Assembly (NCBI GenBank): GCA_949493535.1 | Contig: CASZWJ010000007.1 | Location: 1 to 64,000, forward strand | DNA from: an uncultured Alphaproteobacteria bacterium | GTDB lineage: Bacteria; Pseudomonadota; Alphaproteobacteria; RF32; CAG-239 | Direction of reading: 5' to 3' | DNA: 64,000 nucleotides | Program-made: the position numbers and the translations under genes | Notes under the pieces: generated by a model | Seen by the model: only the letters and a program-made list of their open reading frames with translations | Database searches by the model: none | Told to the model about the DNA's origin: nothing | Part shown: one piece after another, positions 1-8,459 of the stretch | Position numbering within the stretch: position 1 is the stretch's first letter | Layout: the number at the start of each line of letters is the position of its first letter

Positions 1-67
1 AGGAGTGTACAATGAAGTACATGACTGAGTAATTTATTCGCTGTTTCTGTATTAGCTGCCTAATCCA
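1..67 (+). repeat. TGTAC-hairpin repeat, copy 1 (cut by window start)
   Basis: Bases 1-54 are identical to bases 116-169 of the next copy, a tandem period of 115 bp. The core TGTACAATGAAGTACA is intact at 6-21, but the left arm lies outside the window. After CTGTATTAG the sequence diverges from copy 2. Member of the family described at 69-190. Confidence 0.8.
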
Positions 68-68
68 T

Positions 69-190
69 AAATTCTTTTATATGAGGTAAATAATAAGAAA
101 CAAGAAAAATTACGAAGGAGTGTACAATGAAGTACATGACTGAGTAATTTATTCGCTGTTTCTGTATTAGTTACCCATAGAAAAGAATTT
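69..190 (+). repeat. TGTAC-hairpin repeat, copy 2
   Basis: Long imperfect hairpin. Outer arms are AAATTCTTTT (69-78) and AAAAGAATTT (181-190), a middle stem is TAATAAGAAAC (91-101) with GTTTCTGTATTA (158-169), an inner stem is AAATTAC (107-113) with GTAATTT (144-150), and the tip is TGTAC-AATGAA-GTACA. The conserved unpaired blocks TATATGAGG and CCATAG lie between outer and middle stems. The right arm runs into the stop codon of the minus-strand fliE gene. Function is unknown; an ERIC/REP-like palindromic element or a transcript-end structure are the main options. Confidence 0.85.
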
Positions 191-503
191 ATATTTGCAT
201 GTTAAGAATAGACTGATAAGCCTTTACCGCCGTGTCACGGAATGCAACGACCGTATCCAACGCCATTTCGGCATTTGATACAGCCAAAACAACGTCTTGA
301 ACATCTGCTTTTCCTTGGATTCCGGCAATCGTTACGGCTTCGCTCTTTTTTGAAAGCTCAACCGCTTTGTCAAAACTGCTTTTAACCATTTCGCCAAAAT
401 TTGAAGATGGAGCTGCTTTCGGCTGTTCGGCCGGAATTTTGGCCCCGATACGGCTTAAAGCTGTCTGATACGCATCCAATGCACTGGAAATATTGTTAAT
501 CAC
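189..503 (-). CDS. fliE: Flagellar hook-basal body protein FliE
   Basis: FliE joins the MS ring to the proximal rod of the flagellar basal body and is exported by the flagellar type III apparatus. The product has 104 residues, the usual family length, and ends with the typical amphipathic helix (VAFRDTAVKAYQSILNM). The GTG start is supported by AGGGAGA about 7 nt upstream. It is the last gene of flgB-flgC-fliE, 17 nt after flgC. Its stop codon falls in the right arm of hairpin repeat copy 2, which may therefore form the 3' end of this transcript. Confidence 0.93.
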   Translation of the reverse strand: MINNISSALDAYQTALSRIGAKIPAEQPKAAPSSNFGEMVKSSFDKAVELSKKSEAVTIAGIQGKADVQDVVLAVSNAEMALDTVVAFRDTAVKAYQSILNMQI

Positions 504-520
504 GATTGTCTCTCCCTAAC

Positions 521-931
521 TTACTTCAAAATATCCAAAACTTTAGTATTCATTTCTCTGGCGGTCTGCACCATTGTCAAATTGGCTTCATAAGCCCTCT
601 GAGCTTCCTTCATATCCATCATTTCGACCAAAGGGTTTACATTCGGCATGGCCACATAACCCTCGGCATTGGCTGCCGGATGATTTGGCGCATATTTCAT
701 CACAAAGGGCGATTTGTCTTCAATAACTTTGCTGACCTTAACCATTTCCGCGCCGGTTTCTTTGTCAACATAGTTCTTAAAAGTCACGACCTGACGGCGA
801 TACGGATCCTCTCCCGGACGGATACCGACAGATTCGGCATTGGCCATGTTTTCGGATATTACCCGCAAACGGTCGCTCTGGGCTTTCATCCCTGAAACCG
901 CTATATCTGCCGTAACTGATAAATTGCTCAT
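521..931 (-). CDS. flgC: Flagellar proximal rod protein FlgC
   Basis: A 136-residue rod protein that assembles with FlgB, FlgF and FliE in the periplasmic proximal rod. The N-terminus carries the rod/hook family signature (AVSGMKAQSDRL, then SENMANAES), the middle has PGEDPYRRQ, and the C-terminal helix contains EMMDMKEAQRAYEAN, as in FlgC. A GGGGATT ribosome-binding site precedes the ATG. It lies 16 nt after flgB and 17 nt before fliE, consistent with one operon. Confidence 0.95.
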   Translation of the reverse strand: MSNLSVTADIAVSGMKAQSDRLRVISENMANAESVGIRPGEDPYRRQVVTFKNYVDKETGAEMVKVSKVIEDKSPFVMKYAPNHPAANAEGYVAMPNVNPLVEMMDMKEAQRAYEANLTMVQTAREMNTKVLDILK

Positions 932-947
932 TTTTCAATCCCCGCCG

Positions 948-1349
948 CTAAATATTAATTTTAGTATTAGCCGCTCTTAACATGGTGCGGTATTTGTTAT
1001 AAATGGTAATCATGCGATTGTATTCGCCGCTGGCTTTGCTGGCTTCGTTAAGCTGGTCTTCAACAATAACGCCGTTCCCGTCGATTGTCAGCGGAGTTGT
1101 CGGCCTTGGCGTATAAACCTTATTGGTAAAAGAAGCAGAACCCGTGCCGCTCATATGCATCGGATTTGTCGTTTTCAGAGCCAGAGTCTGAGACAGCTCG
1201 CCGCTGAAAGTAGGCTTCTGCACATCTTTTGGAAGGTAGCCGGGCGTGTTGGCATTAGCCAGATTCGTGGCTATAACCCTTTCCTTTTCAGTCAAATAAC
1301 GCATATTCTGATGCGCCAGACTAATAACCGACAGATTAGTTAAATCCAT
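948..1349 (-). CDS. flgB: Flagellar proximal rod protein FlgB
   Basis: A 133-residue proximal rod protein with the family motif NLANANTPGY near residue 30 and a C-terminal rod helix (YNRMITIYNKYRTMLRAAN). The frame is open seven codons further upstream, but the internal ATG at 1349 is preferred because GGAAAGGGA sits just ahead of it and FlgB proteins start close to this point. It is the first gene of flgB-flgC-fliE, and its upstream region is shared with the divergent FlhB-like gene and contains a palindrome at 1374-1393. Confidence 0.93.
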   Translation of the reverse strand: MDLTNLSVISLAHQNMRYLTEKERVIATNLANANTPGYLPKDVQKPTFSGELSQTLALKTTNPMHMSGTGSASFTNKVYTPRPTTPLTIDGNGVIVEDQLNEASKASGEYNRMITIYNKYRTMLRAANTKINI

Positions 1350-1373
1350 AACATTCCCTTTCCATGACATGCT

Positions 1374-1393
1374 TTTGCATATTTACATGCAAA
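1374..1393. promoter_or_regulatory. Palindrome between flgB and the FlhB-like gene
   Basis: TTTGCAT and ATGCAAA flank a 6-nt spacer. The 14-mer ATTTACATGCAAAT (1381-1394) recurs as its reverse complement at 36957-36970, inside another palindrome upstream of the retropepsin-like operon. Its position in a divergent promoter region suggests an operator, but no regulator gene is identifiable here. Confidence 0.4.
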
Positions 1394-1472
1394 TATCATG
1401 CCGCCGAAAAGCTCTTGCCAACTTTTCCCCAAAAGTTTATATTAAGGCAGGAAACAATTTCGGAACATAAAC

Positions 1473-1793
1473 ATGTCTGAACAAAATAGTAGCAAAAAGA
1501 ACAAGAATAACAATGCAGAAATCGGCTTGTCCACAGATTATGCTGTTGCGCTCGGCTATGACATGGAAAAACAAAATGCCCCGAAAGTTCTTGCCAAAGG
1601 GCAAGGGCATGTTGCCGAGAAAATTATTCAAATTGCCATTGATCAGGGAATTGAAATCCGTCAAGACGCCGATTTGGTTCAAATATTGAAAGCAGTAGAC
1701 ATTGACAGTGAAATTCCGATTGAAGCTTTTTCAGCCGTAGCTGAAATCATTTCTTACATTTATCGCGAAAACGGCAAAATAATCGAAAAATAA
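1473..1793 (+). CDS. FlhB C-terminal-domain-like protein
   Basis: A 106-residue cytoplasmic protein matching the C-terminal export-switch domain of FlhB/YscU (AVALGYDMEKQNAPKVLAKG, then IAIDQGIEI and the closing AEIISYIYR). It lacks the transmembrane part and the NPTH autocleavage motif of full FlhB. Small solo FlhB-CTD proteins of this kind are known in several bacteria and are presumed to act in flagellar export. The N-terminal 20 residues are Lys/Asn-rich. It is divergent from flgB. No strong Shine-Dalgarno is visible, but this is the only good start. Confidence 0.85.
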   Translation: MSEQNSSKKNKNNNAEIGLSTDYAVALGYDMEKQNAPKVLAKGQGHVAEKIIQIAIDQGIEIRQDADLVQILKAVDIDSEIPIEAFSAVAEIISYIYRENGKIIEK

Positions 1794-1810
1794 TCTAAAA
1801 ACGCCCGACT

Positions 1811-1970
1811 AAACCGCTTGAGAAAACCTCTGAAACGGATAATAAAAAAAACTCGGATAGAGGAATTTATAAAGTGATTTAAAAGGCGAGGAAAATTTTA
1901 GTGTACATAGAAGTACATAAATTTTACGAGACCGCATTTAATCATTTTAGAAAACACCTGAACAGATAAT
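1811..1970 (+). repeat. TGTAC-hairpin repeat, copy 3 plus a partial 3' remnant
   Basis: First unit of a 125-bp tandem duplication (ACTCGGATAGAGG at 1851 and again at 1976), preceded by a fragment at 1811-1847 that matches the unit's 3' end. The core TGTACATAGAAGTACA is flanked by AAAATT and AATTTT. The stem AAAGTGATT (1871-1879) pairs with AATCATTTT (1940-1948). The outermost arms pair poorly compared with copy 4. Confidence 0.8.
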
Positions 1971-2096
1971 GAAAAACTCGGATAGAGGAATTTATAAAGC
2001 GATTTAAAAGGCGAGGAAAATTTTAGTGTACATAGAAGTACATGAATTTTACGAGACCGCATTTAATCGCTTTAGAAAACCTCTAGACGAGTTTTT
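1971..2096 (+). repeat. TGTAC-hairpin repeat, copy 4
   Basis: A nearly complete hairpin: AAAAACTCG (1972-1980) pairs with CGAGTTTTT (2088-2096), AGAGG with CCTCT, and AAAGCGATT (1996-2004) with AATCGCTTT (2065-2073), closed by the TGTACATAGAAGTACA tip. Compared with copy 3, one stem carries a compensatory change (T-A becomes C-G). The right arm covers the rsmB stop codon and its last three codons, so the left arm is an inverted near-copy of the rsmB 3' end. Confidence 0.85.
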
Positions 2097-3306
2097 CCAG
2101 AATGGCGATGAAAAAGCCGTCAGTCCCTGTCGTTAAAGGGGATAAACGCAAATACTTTTCAGAATGGTAGGGATACGGCGCCTCTAATTTTTGCTCCCAA
2201 AGCTCTTTTATATTTATCAAACGGACATTTGGATTGCTCTGCAAAAAAGCTCCTATGATTTCTTCGTTTTCTTCATTCAAAATCGAACAGGTAATATAAA
2301 CGATACGCCCGCCGATTTTCGTTTTTTCATAGGCTTTGCCCAACAGCTCGAACTGAATCTTATTAAGTTTGTCAACCATATTTTGATTCAGGCGGAATTT
2401 GGCATCAGGAGAGCGGCGCCAGGTTCCGGTTCCCGAACAAGGGGCGTCAACGACAAAGCGGTCAAAATCCTTATCAGAAGTTGCAACAAAATCAAGGAGT
2501 TCAATATTTTTGATACCCAAACGCTCCAAACGCGGTTTAATTGCCATTAAGCGTTTTTTTTCAATGTCATGAGCATAAATATGGCCTTTGTTTTGCAACA
2601 AATACCCCATTGCCAGACTTTTGCCGCCGGCTCCGCAACAATAATCTATAATCTTATGCTCCGGCTTGACGTCTGCCAAAACGGCCGCCAGTTGGGAGGC
2701 CTCGTCCTGAACCTCAATCTCTCCTTCTTTATAGGCAATGCAGTTGCCCAAAGGGATACGCTCATCACAGCGGATGCCAAGCGGCGAATAAGGCGTCGGA
2801 TAAACGCTGAAACCTTCGGCTTTGAGCTTGTCAATAACCGCTTCCCTGCTCTTGACATTAATGCGAAAATCCGCACTAGCCGGCACATTCAAAGATTTAA
2901 GCAAACGAACGTCCTGAATCTTTTTATACAGCCATTCCGGCGTTTCGGCTTCGACATGCGGCGGATAAACGTCTTCATTATCAATTTTAAGCCATTCTTT
3001 TTCTTCAACGCTTAAAGCCGCCGGAGAGTATTGGCCTCCGTCAAAAACGGCATCAATATCTTCCCCTTTGCTTTTCAGATAAGCCAACAAGATTTTTCGA
3101 TACTCTTTGGATTGCGCATCAAACTCAAGTTTCATCCGGTTGCGGATAATATGCCAAACCGTCTCGCTGATAAAACGCCGGTCTTTTGAACCGATATATT
3201 TGCGGGATTTGAGATAATCGTCAATAATTCCGTCCGCAGGCTTACTGTCTTTGAAAATTTCGCTGATAAGTTCTAAAACCGCCTGATAACGCGCACCGTT
3301 TTGCAT
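2083..3306 (-). CDS. rsmB: 16S rRNA m5C967 methyltransferase RsmB
   Basis: SAM-dependent rRNA (cytosine-C5) methyltransferase of the RsmB/NOL1/Sun family. The order is an N-terminal NusB-like RNA-binding region (first ~130 residues), a SAM-binding loop DYCCGAGGKS, motif IV with the catalytic PC (VVDAPCSGTGTW) and motif VI with the nucleophile cysteine (VYITCSILNEEN). The ATG at 3306 is chosen over the upstream in-frame start because AGGAGA lies 7 nt before it, giving 407 residues. Its 3' end is embedded in hairpin repeat copy 4. Confidence 0.9.
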   Translation of the reverse strand: MQNGARYQAVLELISEIFKDSKPADGIIDDYLKSRKYIGSKDRRFISETVWHIIRNRMKLEFDAQSKEYRKILLAYLKSKGEDIDAVFDGGQYSPAALSVEEKEWLKIDNEDVYPPHVEAETPEWLYKKIQDVRLLKSLNVPASADFRINVKSREAVIDKLKAEGFSVYPTPYSPLGIRCDERIPLGNCIAYKEGEIEVQDEASQLAAVLADVKPEHKIIDYCCGAGGKSLAMGYLLQNKGHIYAHDIEKKRLMAIKPRLERLGIKNIELLDFVATSDKDFDRFVVDAPCSGTGTWRRSPDAKFRLNQNMVDKLNKIQFELLGKAYEKTKIGGRIVYITCSILNEENEEIIGAFLQSNPNVRLINIKELWEQKLEAPYPYHSEKYLRLSPLTTGTDGFFIAILEKLV

Positions 3307-3331
3307 ATGTTTCTCCTTTTTTTCAGCAGTA

Positions 3332-3372
3332 TAAAACAAAAGCCTGTAAAAGCAACATGCTTTTACAGGCTT
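3332..3372 (-). terminator. Terminator of the 3399-3755 gene
   Basis: A perfect 13-bp stem, AGCCTGTAAAAGC with GCTTTTACAGGCT, is followed on the minus strand by TTTTGTTTTAT. It sits just past the stop of the 118-residue gene and before the rsmB ribosome-binding site. Confidence 0.8.
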
Positions 3373-3398
3373 GGCTGACTTTTCGTCAGGAAGAACCG

Positions 3399-3755
3399 TC
3401 AGGAACGTTCACCCCAGACCTGAGTGAAACCACGTTTTGAGCTGTGGCTGTTAGGATCCACCATTTCGGTCAGGAAATTATCCCCTTCGCGGAAAAAATA
3501 CATTCCGCAAACCGGCGTTCCTCTGTAGCTGACCGAAAAGATATAACCTTTTCTGCCGTCAGCGAGCGTCATATCACCGAAAGACACGACTGAACAGTAC
3601 ATGCCTCGGTCGACAACCTGCTCTCCTCTGTCTTGCACGGTAATTGGCTTGGTAAGCAGAATTGCCAGATTTTTACCTAGCTCGTCTTGTGTTGCTCCGG
3701 TCAGAACCTCTGCCAAAACAACCTTTTTCTTCGAGAGAAAAACTGATTCTTTCAT
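3399..3755 (-). CDS. Hypothetical protein (118 aa)
   Basis: Not recognised. A soluble 118-residue protein without signal peptide or membrane segment; the middle is beta-rich (GYIFSVSYRGTPVCGMYFFREG) and the C-terminus is polar. It has its own terminator. The leader is AT-rich and shows no Shine-Dalgarno (CGATATG), a property shared with many of the unknown genes in this window. It is likely a lineage-specific gene; no function can be assigned. Confidence 0.6.
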   Translation of the reverse strand: MKESVFLSKKKVVLAEVLTGATQDELGKNLAILLTKPITVQDRGEQVVDRGMYCSVVSFGDMTLADGRKGYIFSVSYRGTPVCGMYFFREGDNFLTEMVDPNSHSSKRGFTQVWGERS

Positions 3756-3958
3756 ATCGAAAAATTTTTAGGTTACACAAAAAATACAAAATTACTTCAT
3801 TAGATTAAGCATTATTAGCCGAATTTTTGACAAAAGTAAAGAATTATTTATGCTGCAAACCCAATACCTCTTTTTTTTATTTAAAATTATCTATAGGAAT
3901 TTCGCAGATAAGTCTAAAAATGTTTGAAAGCACGCCCGTTTTGCACCGGCCCAAACAC

Positions 3959-4165
3959 CTACCGGTCTTCCCAAAGTTCAAAACGAGGTTTTCCGCCGGA
4001 AACAGTATCTTCAAACAAGGCCAAAGGACGCGCCCAAATCTGAGACTTGTTCTTTACATTGCAATAAATAACCAGCTTTTCTTCTGTTTCCGTATGGGTT
4101 GCAACTTCCAACACCAAATATAAATTGCCTTTATAATGTTGGTAAATTTGTCCGCGATGTACCAT
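3959..4165 (-). CDS. DUF1653 family protein
   Basis: A 68-residue protein matching the DUF1653 pattern: HRGQIYQHYKGNLYLVLEVA, the HTET box, LVIYCN, and ARPLALFEDTV. The function of the family is unknown; it is a small compact beta domain. It begins 6 nt after the rlmE stop, so it is probably the last gene of the gppA-gppA-rlmE operon. Confidence 0.85.
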   Translation of the reverse strand: MVHRGQIYQHYKGNLYLVLEVATHTETEEKLVIYCNVKNKSQIWARPLALFEDTVSGGKPRFELWEDR

Positions 4166-4171
4166 ATCTCT

Positions 4172-4873
4172 TTACTCCCGATTATCTTTTTTAAAACCAA
4201 TTGCAACCAGATATTCTTCGGGAGAGCCTTGGCGGCTGGCATCAGGTTTCGCATGAGAAACTTTGGCGAAATTCTTTTTAACGTCAGCCAGCAAAGCCCC
4301 TTCCGCCCCGCCTTTAAAAACCTTGGCGATAAAAATGCCGTTCGGCGCCAAGACTTCTTTGGCAAATTCATAGGCAATTTCAACAAGACCGATTGTCCGC
4401 AAATGGTCTGTCTGCTGGTGGCCGGTCGTATTGGCGGCCATATCGCTCATCACAATATCCGCCTCGCCGTTCAAAAGCTCTTTCAGTTTATCGGCAGCTT
4501 CCGGTTCGGTAAAATCCTGCTGAATCAGCGTTGCGCCTTTAATTGGTTCTGTTTCCAAAATATCAATGCCGACAACCTGCCCCGTTCCCTTATTGCGCTC
4601 AACCGCAACCTGTGTCCAACCGCCCGGCGCGCAGCCCAAATCGACGATTGTTTTGCCTTTGCCCAAAAAATGAAACTTTTCATCTAACTGTATCAGCTTA
4701 AACGCAGCTCGGGAACGATAGCCCAAACGTTTTGACTCCGCAACATACGGATCGTTCAGCTGCCGTTCAAGCCAGCGATTGGAAGACTTGTCGCGGTATT
4801 TTGAGGTTTTGACACGCACCGTCAACTGGTGGCGGCCGCGAATTTCCTTTGCTGATTTAGTCAACTTTGCCAT
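4172..4873 (-). CDS. rlmE: 23S rRNA Um2552 2'-O-methyltransferase RlmE (FtsJ/RrmJ)
   Basis: SAM-dependent methyltransferase that modifies U2552 of 23S rRNA in the late large subunit. 233 residues with a basic N-terminus (KYRDKSSNRWLERQLNDPYV), the SAM loop VDLGCAPGGWTQVA, the catalytic Asp in VMSDMAANTTGH and the catalytic Lys in FIAKVFKGG. The start overlaps the end of the preceding Ppx/GppA gene by 17 nt, consistent with translational coupling. Confidence 0.93.
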   Translation of the reverse strand: MAKLTKSAKEIRGRHQLTVRVKTSKYRDKSSNRWLERQLNDPYVAESKRLGYRSRAAFKLIQLDEKFHFLGKGKTIVDLGCAPGGWTQVAVERNKGTGQVVGIDILETEPIKGATLIQQDFTEPEAADKLKELLNGEADIVMSDMAANTTGHQQTDHLRTIGLVEIAYEFAKEVLAPNGIFIAKVFKGGAEGALLADVKKNFAKVSHAKPDASRQGSPEEYLVAIGFKKDNRE

Positions 4874-5861
4874 TTTTGCTCACATACTTGTTAATTAACT
4901 GTCTGGTATCTTTTTTATTATAATTTTCAATCAACTCGTCAAGAATGCCATCTTTGGCACTTTTTAATGAAGCGGTCAGCTCATCTGCTCCCAAGCGGTC
5001 ATAAATCGTTTTAAAAATAACGCTGGCGGCAGTAAAAATAAAAGAGCGTTTTTTGCCGATATAATCATCTTCCAACAATTGCTGCCGATTCAGCGTATAA
5101 ATACGCGCAATCTGCTTATCAATATCCGTGCATTTTATACAATGCCCGTCAGCCATATCCCTGTCATATCTTCCAAACTTTTTAATCATCGAAACAAACC
5201 GCAGCGGCGTACTGGAGGTTGATACAAAACAAACCTGCCCGCGCTTTTCATCAAGCTCGGCATCTTTAACAAACCGGTCGACATAACCGGCAATTTCCTG
5301 TTCAAGCTTTTGAGCCTTCTCAGAATCATACTCAACCAGATCAAAAGCTTCCGAAGCGTTGCGCGCACCCCACGGAATGGACACGGTATGCAGAATTTTC
5401 GGATTTTTGGTATTCTCGGCCAAGGTAATTTCGGTTGAACCGCCGCCCAAATCATACAAAACGACATAAGGAGTTTTGCCGCAGACATGTTCTAAGGCGC
5501 CTTTAAGATTCAGGCGCGCCTCTTCATAACCGTCAATCACTTCTATTTTTATTAAGGATTCGTCATAAACCCTCTTGATAAATTCATCGGCATTCTTGGC
5601 CATACGGCACGATGCCGTCGCAATAGCCCGACAATCAACAATATTATATTGGTTCATAACCTGCTTGAGCTTATAAAAGCACTGCACGCCGCGTTCTACC
5701 GCTTCCGGCGTAAATTTCATTTGAGGATACATCCCTTCGCCCAATCGCGGAGACAAAGCATCGGAAAAGACATAATTTTTTTGGGCATCGGCAATAGCCA
5801 AACGGCAAGAGTTTGTTCCCAAATCAATCGCCGCAAAATAAAAGTCATTCACTGTGTTCAT
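4857..5861 (-). CDS. Ppx/GppA family phosphatase (second copy)
   Basis: Exopolyphosphatase / (p)ppGpp 5'-phosphohydrolase family with the ASKHA fold. Motifs are AAIDLGTNSCRLAIA (phosphate 1) and LYDLGGGSTEITL (phosphate 2), in 334 residues with only the N-terminal catalytic domain pair. It overlaps the first Ppx/GppA gene by 17 nt and rlmE by 17 nt. The two tandem copies are clearly paralogous but only moderately similar, so they may differ in substrate. Which one acts on polyphosphate or pppGpp cannot be told from sequence. Confidence 0.88.
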   Translation of the reverse strand: MNTVNDFYFAAIDLGTNSCRLAIADAQKNYVFSDALSPRLGEGMYPQMKFTPEAVERGVQCFYKLKQVMNQYNIVDCRAIATASCRMAKNADEFIKRVYDESLIKIEVIDGYEEARLNLKGALEHVCGKTPYVVLYDLGGGSTEITLAENTKNPKILHTVSIPWGARNASEAFDLVEYDSEKAQKLEQEIAGYVDRFVKDAELDEKRGQVCFVSTSSTPLRFVSMIKKFGRYDRDMADGHCIKCTDIDKQIARIYTLNRQQLLEDDYIGKKRSFIFTAASVIFKTIYDRLGADELTASLKSAKDGILDELIENYNKKDTRQLINKYVSKNGKVD

Positions 5862-6951
5862 TGTTTTTCTTTCCCCTTTTGTTAAAAGGATAGCGTCTGC
5901 GACGCTTTTTATGGCCGTTATTTTGAGAATGCATCAAATCAAGCAAAATTCCTTCTCTTATGCCCCGATCTGCAACCGTAATTTCGGAAATCGGCCAAAA
6001 AGAACACAAAGCTTCTATAATCGCGCATCCGGCCATGGTCAAATCGGCCTTTTGCGCCCCGATGCAGGGATGTTTCTTGCGCCCTTCATCACCCAGACGT
6101 TTAATTTTGGCAATAGCTCGGTCAATATCCTGTTTGGTAATCGAAAGGCCGTCTACTGCCGAGCGGTTATAACGAGGCAAATTCAAATGGACGGCACCTA
6201 AAACCGTCACGGTGCCGGAAGTTCCGATAATCTGGATTTCCTGATTGCGAACGGCTTCCATAATGTTATATTTTTCTTCAAACTCGCTAAGAATTTTATG
6301 CGTCCGTTCAATAATCGTATTATAAGCCAAATTAGTCATATCCTGAGACGGAAATGCCTCGGAAATCGTCACAACGCCATAAGGAAGCGAAACGAAACCC
6401 TCAATAAAACTTTTGCCGCTGTTCGTCACTCTTGCCAGAGAAATCTCCGTTGAACCGCCACCGATATCAAAGACCAAAGCTCGTTTAATGCTGCGGTTCA
6501 AAAGCGGGATACAGCCGACTACGGCCAAACGGGATTCCTCTTTTGATGAAATAATTTCAATATTTAATCCGGTCTCGCGTTTGACGCCTTCAATAAAATC
6601 CGCACAATTAAGCGCGCGGCGGCAGGCGGCCGTTGCAACATAACGATAACGGTAAATCGGGGCATATTCAGCCAAAACGCCGGCACAAACTTTCAATGCG
6701 CCGACTGTCCGTTTGATTGCAGGACGGGACAATTCATTGTCTTTGATTATCCCTTCGCCCAAACGGGTTATCTTCGAAAAAGTTTCAACTATCCTAAAAG
6801 AACTCGGCGTCGGCGTTGCAATTACCAAACGGCAGGAATTCGTACCCAAATCAATCGCCGCATAATTCCGCTGCTCCTGCGAAAGCGGCTGCTTGTGCTT
6901 TTTACCTTCATATGGCTTTGTATTATTTGTTTTTTTGCGCCATTTTTGCAT
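5845..6951 (-). CDS. Ppx/GppA family phosphatase (first copy)
   Basis: Same family as the next gene: AAIDLGTNSCRLVIA and VFDIGGGSTEISLA are both intact. It has 368 residues, with a basic Lys/Arg-rich tail (KKRRRRYPFNKRGKK) and a basic N-terminal extension that could bind nucleic acid or polyphosphate (inference). It heads a tight gene string gppA-like, gppA-like, rlmE, DUF1653. Upstream lie an AT-rich hairpin (7021-7059) and hairpin repeat copy 5. Confidence 0.88.
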   Translation of the reverse strand: MQKWRKKTNNTKPYEGKKHKQPLSQEQRNYAAIDLGTNSCRLVIATPTPSSFRIVETFSKITRLGEGIIKDNELSRPAIKRTVGALKVCAGVLAEYAPIYRYRYVATAACRRALNCADFIEGVKRETGLNIEIISSKEESRLAVVGCIPLLNRSIKRALVFDIGGGSTEISLARVTNSGKSFIEGFVSLPYGVVTISEAFPSQDMTNLAYNTIIERTHKILSEFEEKYNIMEAVRNQEIQIIGTSGTVTVLGAVHLNLPRYNRSAVDGLSITKQDIDRAIAKIKRLGDEGRKKHPCIGAQKADLTMAGCAIIEALCSFWPISEITVADRGIREGILLDLMHSQNNGHKKRRRRYPFNKRGKKNNEHSE

Positions 6952-7020
6952 TAATTTTCAATTCGATATAAAAAAAGGTTATAATTTGCTAAATTTATAA
7001 CCCATTATTGAAAGAGACAC

Positions 7021-7059
7021 AATATTTTTTTGATTCTTTATGAAAGAATAAAAAATATT
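7021..7059. other. AT-rich hairpin between ccrM and the gppA pair
   Basis: AATATTTTTT-ATTCTTT pairs with AAAGAAT-AAAAATATT around a short ATG loop. On the minus strand it follows hairpin repeat copy 5 and could finish the ccrM transcript. A second small palindrome, GGTTATAA with TTATAACC, lies at 6977-7003. Confidence 0.45.
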
Positions 7060-7064
7060 AATCC

Positions 7065-7187
7065 AAATTTTATTATATGAGGCTAATAATAAGATTTCAG
7101 AGTGAAAGTACTGCAGTGTACATAAAAGTACATGAGGAAACTTTCAACTCGCAAAATCTGTATTAGTAGTCCATAGAATAAAATTTT

Positions 7188-7188
<1 letters not shown>
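7065..7188 (+). repeat. TGTAC-hairpin repeat, copy 5
   Basis: A complete element. Outer arms are AAATTTTATT with AATAAAATTT, the middle stem is TAATAAGATTT (7087-7097) with AAATCTGTATTA (7154-7165), the inner stem is TGAAAGT with ACTTTCA, and the tip is TGTACATAAAAGTACA. All three variable stems differ in sequence from copy 2 yet still pair. The right arm reaches the stop codon of the minus-strand ccrM gene. Confidence 0.88.
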
Positions 7189-8306
<1,118 letters not shown>

Positions 8307-8459
8307 TTACTCCGATGTGTCAAGTATCATAGAATTTAGTTATAAATTTATTAACATTGAACAAAAATTATTACTGCAGTCCAACAAAAAAAATAATTCG
8401 TATTTTACAGAAAGATAAACGCCTTTTTTTTGTGAGTAATTTAATATGGAAACAAAAAT

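Noticed and set aside
1-180. CRISPR-like direct repeats
   Set aside because: Only two units, the repeat itself is a long hairpin and the spacing is occupied by its own arms; no regular spacer series.
1395-1440. Sigma54 promoter for flgB
   Set aside because: TGGCAAGAGCTTTTC matches the -24 part, but the essential GC at -12 is missing.
2646-2888. Alternative minus-strand frame inside rsmB
   Set aside because: Arg-rich translation in the wrong frame over conserved RsmB motifs.
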